Translations under genes and position numbers: made by a program
Notes under the pieces: generated by a model
Seen by the model: only the letters and a program-made list of their open reading frames with translations
Database searches by the model: none
What the model was told of the DNA's origin: nothing
Shown: positions 22,580-30,823 of the stretch, piece by piece
Layout of the letters: each line of letters begins with the position of its first letter
Position numbering within the stretch: position 1 is the first letter of the stretch
DNA from: Selaginella moellendorffii
Taxonomy: Eukaryota > Streptophyta > Lycopodiopsida > Selaginellales > Selaginellaceae
Reading direction: 5' to 3'
NCBI RefSeq assembly: GCF_000143415.4
Contig: NW_003314488.1
Coordinates: forward strand, 1-33,047
Length of the DNA: 33,047 nt

Positions 22580-23236
22580 CAAAAATGGATTGATGCCACC
22601 AATGCATTTAATGAAGCTGTTCAGTTAACCACTCAGGATAGTGCCAATTTCATCATGCTGCAGATTGAGGAGGTTTCTGCCTTACAGGATGCCACCACAA
22701 CCCTTGAGGTGAGGGCACAGGGGGATGCTGAAGTTCTCTCACAGGTGCAGTGGCTGAAACACAAGCTTCTTGGTTGCTTTGGCGTGGAGAGCACAAGTGA
22801 CGAGGAAATGCTAGATGCTATTGTTAGACACCCTGAATTCCATTGGGCTGGCGGTGAAATATTTCTGCGGCGCGTGCTTTTCAACCAAGCCATGCCTCAT
22901 TGGCAAGATTGGGAGAGTCTTCTTCTTAAGCTTGGCCTTTCAGAAGCACAATACGAGGATGTGTTTTATGACAACACAATCCAACAACTCCTTGCTGAAG
23001 TAAGTATTAATGTGCCTCCTTCAATTCTTGAGTCCACAATAGCATGGTTCATTGAGAAGAGGTACGTGTATCTATTTCTTAGCACTTAGTACCATCTTAT
23101 GGTTTTGTGCAGGGACCTACGTAAGAATTGGGTGGCTGCACAACAATTGAGAAAACTATTTGACACTACTGAAACACTGTATTGTAAGTTCTCTTGTTTT
23201 TGCATCGAGAAGGCCATGCTTCGGCCATACAGACTT

Positions 23237-23804
23237 GCTCGTACACGTTTGAGGCCGTCTCGCATTCTGGTAAGCAATGGATTGCCTATGAATTGGAGTT
23301 ACTTCACTTGTCCTTCTAGATTGCACCAAACAATGAATTCAATTGTTTCCAATTCACCTTCAATCACCGAATTACAAAGTGGTCTATGCGTCTGAGATTG
23401 GGGGAGCTTTGGTGTGGGAGGAATCCACAATAGATGTGGGTGGGCCATATGCAAACTATGCGGAGATGAATATGTCCTCAGTGTAATCTCCGTACACGTT
23501 TGGCTGGTACAGGCTCGTACACGTTTGAGGCCGTCTCGCATTCTGGTAAGCAATGGATTGCCTATGAATTGGAGTTACTTCACTTGTCCTTCTAGATTGC
23601 ACCAAACAATGAATTCAGTTGTTTCCAATTCACCTCCGCAGGTGAATTGGTCCTCAGTGGACGCGGAGATGCGGAGATGCGGAGATGAATATGTCCTCAG
23701 TGTAATCTCCGCACACCGAATTACAAAGTGGTCTATGCGTCTGAGATTGGGGGAGCTTTGGTGTGGGAGGAATCCACAATAGATGTGGGTGGGCCATATG
23801 CAAA
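23237..23804 (+). repeat. Local duplication inside the HECT-like gene with hairpin insert
   Basis: 23237-23359 recurs at 23513-23635, and 23368-23455 recurs at 23717-23804, so about 280-350 bp of intron and exon is present twice. At both junctions lies a unit beginning GCGGAGATGAATATGTCCTC and ending in ATCTCCG, which can fold as GCGGAGAT with ATCTCCGC; a partial triplication (GCGGAGAT three times) sits at 23660-23685. The first copy of the exon is cut after GGPYAN, and only the second continues into the rest of the HECT domain. Confidence 0.85.
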
Positions 23805-25076
23805 AGCCATTAGGGAGGCTGTTCGCCAGATTCTAGGATCGGTAAGTCTAATTTTCACTTGGCTCACTAAAGTAATTTTGTGTTACAGACGCGTGGACTG
23901 TTTGTGTTTAGGGAAGGAACCACATATTGGCATCCCAGGATGCTAGTGCATTCTAGGACGTTGCGACAAGAAGAGCGGGATGTGGTAAGTTAAGTTTAAA
24001 GCATAAGTTTTATATACTCCTCACTTTTATATGCACAGGCTACCTTTGTGGGATGGTTGCTATTCCAAGCGTTCGAATGTAATACACATGTTTCTCGCGG
24101 GTGTACAATTGCAACATTGGCAATTGCAGTTGGAGAGGTTCCAAACGAAGATGACCGACGACTTGCCCGAGGAGGACTATATGAGATGGACCTCAAGGCA
24201 TGCGCACCGCATATCTGGAATGCACTCAACCAATTGCGAGGTGCATCAAGCTTAAAGGAGGAGGGTGATCAGTGCAAGTCTATGGATTCCATCCTAGAGA
24301 ACCCTGCAATTACTGACTACAATGCAGTGCTTGAGTCTAGACTCACCGAACTTGGTGAAGGTTATGAGAATGCTGTGGAGGCATGTGTGGCTGCGGTGGT
24401 TTGGCATTACCTATTCATCGAGCCAAACGTAGTGGGAGACTTACTCTGAGATGGCTTCCAACACTCAATGTGCATGGAAGCTCGTCAGAGGCCTTACAAG
24501 AGTCCAGCATTGCTAGGTGGGCTTTCACTCATTGGGACATATGCTTTGTTACAAGTCTTCCGGGTAAGGACGATCATTCCTCCCGCGGAGTTCATCAACT
24601 GCCTGATCTTTGATCAGGACTTTGGAGAAAACTTCCACATCTGGATTGTAGACATCATTCGAGGTAACTATTTACTTTCACAAACAACTAAAACTCTTGT
24701 ATGTTTGAACATTTTATAAATATGAGCCCGAAAGAGTTATCCAAGTTCCATCACTTTGCGGTTGATTCTCCAGAGTTCCGACCGGGAGAGCTTATTTGGA
24801 TCCAAGTTGAGAGACAGCGTACATCATCTACTCAATTTCCCAGGTTCTCCACATGCACACGAGAAGTTTTCTTCCCTTTAACATACCCGTCAAAGGAGTG
24901 GACCAAAATCCAAAGAGCTTGTATGGATTGGGCTGATGTTGTGGAAGTAATGTAGACACTTTCATAATAAAAATAGATAATTGTCTTGAAATATGTTTCA
25001 CACTTTGAAAGAGACTCTTTCCAGTTCATTGGCGAAGTTAAAGGTAAGAATATTCAAAATATTCCACAAATGCCCA

Positions 25077-25667
25077 TTATAGGCATTTGCGGCCCTTAGT
25101 ACCCTTTTGGCTTATGCTTGTCTCACCAAGGGTAATCACTATAGCTTCCAAAGCAACTCCCAATTTAGGTTCTGGGTCAAAACTATCGAGCTTGGGTGCT
25201 ACATGATGCCCATCCTCGCTTGAGGAACTCTCAACCTGTTTGGTAGAACCCAAATCACCCTCTGGGTCTGTGAACTCATCCTCACTTGCATCTCGAGCAG
25301 TAACATATCCCTCGCTGTCGCTTTCTTCAGCAGGACCTTTCCCCTCGGTGATTGGCACAAGATTAGAAGTAGTCTTGGGTTGCCTTGTCGGAGGGATTGT
25401 CGAGCCTTGAGAGGAGGAGGCATCATATAGAATCCTCGGTCCTGTCCCCTGTTGGATCCATTGTTGTGCCTCAAAGAAGTCATAAAATCCTCTCCAGTTT
25501 GCCATGCCAGGAGGAAACCCAGAAACCTCAAACATTGCAAAAGGGTTAGACCATATAGGAAACTATTACAAATCTACTCTTACCAAAGTGAGCACGAGCT
25601 TCCAACCCCTGAAAACTCCAGTTCTTCGGCCGCAGCGCACGGCATACATTGGATAGTTTTGCCCCAT
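25077..25667 (-). CDS. RNase H1 N-terminal (hybrid-binding) domain protein with acidic tail
   Basis: Two exons on the - strand: 25667-25584 and 25526-25077, with a 57-nt GT/AG intron, giving 177 residues. The N-terminus (MGQNYPMYAVRCGRRTGVFR, then GW, then SGFPPGMANWRGFYDFFEA and QQWI) follows the RNase H1 N-terminal / Cauli_VI fold: YAV-GR-G-Y--W, GFPG, A--W. That domain binds RNA/DNA hybrids or double-stranded RNA. No RNase H catalytic domain follows; instead there is an acidic Ser-rich tail (EESDSEGYVTARDASEDEF). It lies tail-to-tail with the HECT-like gene, 121 bp away, inside the transposon ends, and no lesion is visible. The role in transposition is inference; the family call rests on the motif and on the intron restoring it. 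Confidence 0.72.
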
Positions 25668-25695
25668 GCTTGGAAACCCTTTTTACAAATTTCAA

Positions 25696-25966
25696 AATTT
25701 GAAACGGTTATGATTGGAAAATATTGTAAGTGTCCATTGTCATTGCTCTTTTCACCTAAATGTTATTACATGCAATTGCAACTCCCATATTCTCAAATCT
25801 CCTTCAGCATGTTCCTCTTGAGAGAACTCCAGGTCCAATTTGAAACAATTATAATTGGAAAATGTTGAAAGTGTCTATTGTTATCCTGAATGTTACTACA
25901 TGCAATTGCAACTTCCACATTCTCAAATCTCCTTTAGCATGCTCCTCTTGAGAGAACTCTAGGTCC
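25696..25966. repeat. Tandem duplication, two units of about 130-141 bp
   Basis: 25696-25836 and 25837-25966 both run from AATTTGAAAC to AGGTCC and share ACATGCAATTGCAACT and CTCTTGAGAGAACTC. The second unit has lost about 10 bases. Confidence 0.88.
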
Positions 25967-26206
25967 AAACATCAACACTATGCACTTTTGCATAGTACAC
26001 AATTGAAATATGAGCCCCACCAATTCATCGAATTGGTTAGACTTCAACCTACTTTTGAGTCATATGCAAATTTTCTAAGCATCATAGTACAAAACTCAAG
26101 TGTTGAGAGAGCTACACTAGAAATCAATTGTAACGAAAGATAAACTCAATGGGATCTATTAAAGACATGACTCCAGATAGTATATATCCATGGCTTTGCA
26201 ATGGAG

Positions 26207-26558
26207 CTAGATGGAGTTCACTTACGTTTGCTATGAACACTATGTTAAAAGAGGTGTGCCCAGGTGTAACTCAATTTCCAACATTTTCCAGCTATGAGAG
26301 CCTAGGAGTTCTTCGCGTCCATGGTGAATGCACCTCAAGAATCACAGTGCAAGACAGAGGAAGCAAGAGGATTCAATGATTGCCTAGACACGGCAGCGGG
26401 TAACAATGGAAGCATCGATGATTGCGAGTAGCACAGCGGCGGTCGGCAATGTGGGGAGGACATGGCGATGGCTGTCGATGACGATCAAGGCTGCCACACT
26501 CCCAAATTCTAGATGGAGTTCACTTACACTTGCTATGACACTGTTAAAAAAAGTGTGC
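26207..26558. repeat. Dispersed direct repeat of about 50 bp
   Basis: CTAGATGGAGTTCACTTAC followed by TTGCTATGA and GTTAAAA-GTGTGCC occurs at 26207-26260 and again at 26509-26558. Confidence 0.75.
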
Positions 26559-26859
26559 CAAAAAAGGATAATTTAATTCTTTTGCCATGAGCGCCAAGAG
26601 CAAGATGTGAGAACATAGTGCTCTAGATAAGGTAGTATGGTATGCAATTTAGTTGATTGTCATTTGGTTTGCAACATTAACAACTTGCTCGAATGCATGG
26701 GATGAATGGGTCTATGGGCCATGAATGGCTCCATTCCATATATAGCATGGGTCATTGCTATGGGCATGATGCCCCATCCGGGGCATAAGGATTGGATATT
26801 TGTAAAATATTCTATGCCTGTGTTTTTTTCACTCGGACCAATAACAGGCACACACGTGG

Positions 26860-26913
26860 TGTGAGTGAAATCCACCGTTGTAAAATCCACCCTTTTACGA
26901 ATTGCACGCCATA
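26860..26913 (-). repeat. Right terminal inverted repeat of the DNA transposon
   Basis: The reverse complement begins TATGGCGTGCAATTCGTAAA; 26 exact, 16 diverged and 12 exact bases against the left end, with identical spacing. Confidence 0.92.
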
Positions 26914-26918
26914 AATAT
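26914..26918. repeat. 5-bp target-site duplication AATAT (right)
   Basis: Same five bases as 6206-6210. Confidence 0.85.
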
Positions 26919-27690
26919 ACCTGATATGAAACAATTCGTCTTCAGTGCATTCCTGTATCCCTATCCACCACCTCATAATTTGATGATGTCCCTGCATAAG
27001 CATGTGCTACTTGGAAAGCAATGAATGTAAAACATATGTGAGCTCCTCCAATAGCAAAGCTAACTAGCATAGACAACTGAAACAAATTGTTAAGCAATTA
27101 TCCATAAATAAATCTAGCTTACCTCCAGCCACATAGCCCAGTGATAGCAAAGTATATAGATACGGAGTGAAGCAAGGAAGTTGTGCAGAATAATTTAGCC
27201 CAAACTTCCCAGTTCGAATGTAGCATGCATAGAAACCCCAGTGGAGAAACATCCTCTTTAAAGGGCTATAATTTAAATACACTTTTCTTTCATCTTAGAA
27301 CAAATAGCTTTTCAGAAAAGATCTCGGAGACAGTGAAGGCTGTTTTCGTTCTCGAATCCATATAGCTAGAAACGCAATAGCGACCACAAATCTTTTAGTG
27401 ATATTTAAAGATAAAACCAAGCACGAACTTTTTGTAATGGTCGGCAAGCAGCTCGCGCGCAGACTGGACACATCGCCTCTCAAATGATGTATATATCCTT
27501 TTTCCAATCTAGCTTTATTTGTGGAGATCTTGGCCGTTTTCGATCTAGTAGCTACGTCTTGGAGCAGCTCAAGAGCCGGGAGCTTGAGCTGCACAGGAAG
27601 TGTTCCTGCTTCCATTCCTTTGAGTTTTGTTATACCAGAAGGAAGGGAGCTGAAGCTCTAAAGGTGAGGCTTTCGCTTCTCCTTTTTTCT
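26919..27690 (-). pseudogene. Exon-like remnants of an unknown membrane protein gene
   Basis: On the - strand a segment ending CTGGAG/gtaag (donor at 27121) is followed by a TTTGTTTCAG acceptor and a frame from 27076 that is clearly hydrophobic (LSMLVSFAIGGAHICFTF, then IAFQVAHAYAG), stopping near 26945. A further donor (CATATCAG/gtatat) sits about ten bases outside the transposon end. The downstream part may be 5939-6093. Frames do not join without change, so I treat it as broken. 27290-27690 shows nothing I can name. Confidence 0.35.
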
Positions 27691-27692
27691 GA

Positions 27693-30032
27693 TCATTGTT
27701 TCTGCATGTGATGGAATCGGTTAGCATCTCTCACGGTTATAGATACCACCATCTTGGATACAGACTTGATAGCCGAGTGGCAATCCCCACACACATGAAA
27801 GATCTCCTTCGTGTCGGGAACGTAGCCAGCGTGCCACATTTCTCTCGCCAGCCTCTGGAGATCCGCGACGATATCTTCGCTGTGACGATGCGAAAGATCC
27901 CCCACCACGAAACTGTGAACTTCGCTGCCAAACTTGATCCCCGGAACTTTTCTCACTCGCCTCGACTTCATCAGGTTCCGGATCATCGACACCTTGTCCC
28001 TCCTCCAGATCGACGAGTACATGTTCCAGAGAACCACGTATGCAGTCGTGTAGCGTCGAAGATCTTCGCCGCGACTTGCTCAGCTCAATCGGCATCGCGG
28101 TGGATCAGGCGACAAGCTCCCAGCAGCGACATCCAGATCACGATGTCTGGAAGGAATGGCATCGAGTTGATGACGGTGCTCAGAGTTCTTCATGCAGAAA
28201 TAGCGCTCTCTCCTCGGCACCATCCCCAAGCAGACGAAGTGGTCCCAGCCCTCGGCCACGAGACCGAGATTCATAAGATGGAAGACTTCCCCGTTTCGAG
28301 CATAAGCCCACACCAAGGTCATCTCGGAAACGAAGCTGCGCATCTTCATGCTCTCAATCATGCTCCTGGCGGCGCCGAGATCGCTCAAAAACTTGCAGCA
28401 GACGATGGTCTTGCCTGGAAGAACCTCACGGCCCCGCCAAAGTGCCCACTCTCGGCATACGCGAGGAGCATCACGCTCCACCAGACTGGATTCTTTTCCG
28501 GGATTTGAACGAAGATTTTCTTCGCGAGGGCGACAAAGCCTTGGTAAGCTAAGCTTGCACAATTGCCGTCCACGCCACCACGTCCTTATCCGGCATGGAA
28601 TCAAAGATCTCTCTCGCGTTGGCAAAATCCCTTCTTTGGGCATTCTCGTAGTTCTCCGGAGCCGATGGAACACCCTGTCCAATTCTTCCAGGAATCATTC
28701 TGCGGATAGCACAGCAGTAGATTCGTCCACGACATGGCCGGCATTCTATCAAAACTCGATTTTGCTGCCTCGATTTTCCCCTGCGCGAGTGCTGTGATCA
28801 TAGCTCTGGAACACGATCGATCACCGCCGGGCAGTCCCGGATCTGGATGCCGCCACATATCCAGCGATCATCGGGTTCCACGAGACAAGATCACGAAACT
28901 CCATCCCGTCAAAAGTGTCTTGGCAAGCTCAAGTTGCCCGAACTGGGGATACAGTGTAATGAGCAAGTTCTAAGATGCCACGTCATGATCCGCCATGGAA
29001 TCGAAGATATTCTTCTCCTGGTCGAGATTGGAGCTCCGGATATAGGACCTCACGATCACTTTGCAGAACAAGAGATCCCAGTGGGGCATTCGATCAAAGA
29101 GGCTCTTGGATCGCGCAATATTCCCCTCCCTGGCACATTCGATCGAAGAGCCGGGATGCGATCGAAGAGCTCGGCGGCATTGAAGGTGTTCCCAGGAGTA
29201 TTTCGGTGATCAAGAGAGATCGCGCATCCGCAGCGCTGCCGCAGCGCCCATACAACTGGATGAGGAGATTGGCGAAGAAAATATCCTTGCCACGGCCAGC
29301 AGCCCTCACGAGATCCGCCAGGAAATGCCGCTCCTCTAGCCCTGCGATCGCAGCAGTCATTCGCCCCCGACATTGCTCTCGTTTTGGTTCTCGTGATCAT
29401 AGGCGACCATTGATCGCGGGCGATTTGGATCTTCCCCAAATGGCTGCAAGCCGAGAGGATGGTGATGAACGACACAAGATCGATCCTCACTCCACCGTCG
29501 GGCGTGGCCTCGTGGAAGAGTTGGATGGCTTGCTCAGTTTGGGCATATGCTTCCATCATCAAGTTCCAGGCCGCAAGATGCGATCGTTTGACAGCATCCC
29601 GGAAGAGATCGTGAATTGCTGCTGGACGAGTTTGATTCACGCTTACGCTCACGATGGCCGCGTGATCGAGGCTAGAACTGTGCTCGCCGCAATGCCCACG
29701 AGAGTAGAGGATCGCGTAACGTTCCATCTCGGCATTTGGTGCTGGATCTTGAGGGCGTCCTCCATTCTCCCGGCCTGGCCGAGCATTGCGACAAGCATAT
29801 CAAGTCCCTTGTGGGCATTTGGTGGTGGATCGCCATCGACATGCCCGTGCTGGGCATAGGCGGCAGCGATTGCTGTAGGCAACTGTGGCATTCGATCAAA
29901 CAGCAGCTTCGGTCTGTCCAGGATGCCGTTTTCCATCAGCCCATTCCAAGACACGAGATTCTGCTGGGCCATCCGGGAAAACATCCTCTCGGCCTCTTCT
30001 ACAAGGCATAGCCCGACACTATTGTTGTCCAC
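27693..30032 (-). pseudogene. PPR-DYW gene remnant, right copy
   Basis: A row of - strand frames with PPR pieces (AERMFSRMAQQNLVSWNGLM, MLGQAGRMEDALKIQHQMP, HLAAWNLMMEAYAQ, VSFITILSACSHLGK, EKNPVWWSVMLLAYAESGHF) ends in E/DYW-type sequence at 28037-27693: RVRKVPGIKFGSEVHSFVVG, LAREMWHAGYVPDT, HVCGDCHSAIKSVSKM and VRDANRFHHM. The DYW domain is a zinc-dependent cytidine deaminase for organelle RNA editing. Here the stretch between PDT and CGDCH that should hold the catalytic His-x-Glu is missing, and the final DYW tripeptide is lost. With frameshifts throughout, the gene is dead. It is the fuller paralogue of 4563-5889, on the same strand. Confidence 0.85.
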
Positions 30033-30823
30033 GAAACCAAGTCCCTCGTCACCATTGTCTCAAACACACCTCGAGCCTAATTCCCGATGTGCATGAAAGC
30101 TCTCACCAATGAAGTTGATAGTATTGAGGTTAGTGAGATCCAGGTGGCCTTGCCAGGTTACTGGAGGATTTTTGAGTCATGATTCTTGGTTTATCAAATA
30201 TAAATCCATTGTTTCTTTTCATGGTATCATATCTTGGGACGATGGCTCTCATTAGTGAGGCGGAGGATGAGCCACCTTAATCAGAAGTGGATGGCACTTG
30301 TTGGCTGACAAGAAGGTGAGCCACAAGATCATGGTTGCTGCACTAGAGCCCAGATCAGGGCAGAGGCACTGGGTGCTGACTGAGACAGACAAGTGTTGCT
30401 AGAGGAGGTGATGCCAGGGAGCAAGCTGTGTGCTGTGTGTGGTGTGGAGTACAAGTTGTGCTCTAGATGCTGCCAGTAGAGGTGTTGGACAGTGCTGGAC
30501 GTGCTGTCTAGAGGCGCTGGGAAGAGCCGCTGCTGAGGCGACACATGATGGGTGCTTTGAAAGGCACTGGATGGAGGATCCAGAGGAGGAGCAGTTTCAG
30601 TAAAAATTCAACGTAAACCATCAATATGTTCACCTGAGAGCAATAGTGTTGTTGGTCAATCCCATACATGTATTGAAGTAGGGATGATGAGAGAAGAGCA
30701 GGCTCATTTTAGGGCAAACGTGGCCTAGATGAAATGCAATTTGTATGGATCATAGTGGCACGATCCAGGGCCTCAATACAACGCAGGTCACCTTGAGAGA
30801 GCAGTTGAGGATGAGAGGGAGAC
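30033..30823. other. Unassigned spacer between PPR and gypsy remnants
   Basis: No gene, repeat or RNA recognised. The centre (30280-30600) is GC-richer with short open frames that lack any family signal. Confidence 0.5.

Larger units (their letters stand above)
8659..24955 (+). pseudogene. HECT E3 ubiquitin ligase-like gene, split by two retrotransposons
   Basis: Exons I can place: 8659-9186, 9239-9391, 9469-10086 plus 17434-17455, 17513-17773, 17830-17965, 18019-18039 plus 22585-23061, 23113-23183, an exon ending at 23269, a duplicated stretch 23320-23841, 23889-23984, 24039-24663 and 24720-24955. The N-terminus is Ser/Thr/Pro-rich, then basic, then very acidic (EEEDSADEEDILP). The C-terminal half is HECT-like: EESTIDVGGPYAKAIREAV, RGLFVFREGTTYWHPRML, MSPKELSKFHHFAV and FSTCTREVFFPLTYPSKEW. 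The last contains the presumed thioester cysteine (24854-24856), 32 residues from the end, as in HECT enzymes. HECT proteins take ubiquitin onto this Cys and pass it to substrates. Lesions: TAG 8917, TGA 24447, a local duplication, and acceptor AG changed to AA at 24718-24719. Family assignment rests on motif pattern; the true start is not found. Confidence 0.72.
25668..26859. other. Right subterminal non-coding region of the DNA transposon
   Basis: No gene recognised. 25668-25966 includes a tandem duplication. 26149-26376 is a short open frame with no family signal, and 26400-26500 is a short GC-richer patch. It is the upstream region of the - strand hybrid-binding gene. Confidence 0.5.
6211..26913. 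mobile_element. TIR DNA transposon with integrase, HECT-like and hybrid-binding genes
   Basis: The element is defined by matching inverted ends (6211-6264 and 26860-26913) and a perfect 5-bp direct repeat AATAT outside them. It now spans 20,703 bp; subtracting two nested LTR elements and their target duplications leaves about 8.8 kb. It encodes a DDE integrase-like transposase (+), a HECT E3-like protein (+) and a small RNase H1 N-terminal-domain protein (-). The ends read TAT...ATA. From memory, the eukaryotic IS3EU group also uses integrase-like transposases and TAY...RTA ends, but with 6-bp duplications, so I treat the affiliation as a hypothesis. Stops in the transposase gene indicate that this copy could move only with help. 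Confidence 0.88.

Noticed and set aside
6205-26919. A 6-bp target duplication, as expected for IS3EU elements
   Set aside because: Six-base flanks differ (AAATAT against AATATA); only five bases match exactly, so I report 5 bp.
27696-29859. Long plus-strand frames (270 and 294 codons) near the right PPR
   Set aside because: The - strand translation shows PPR/DYW motifs at the same place; the plus-strand peptides show none.
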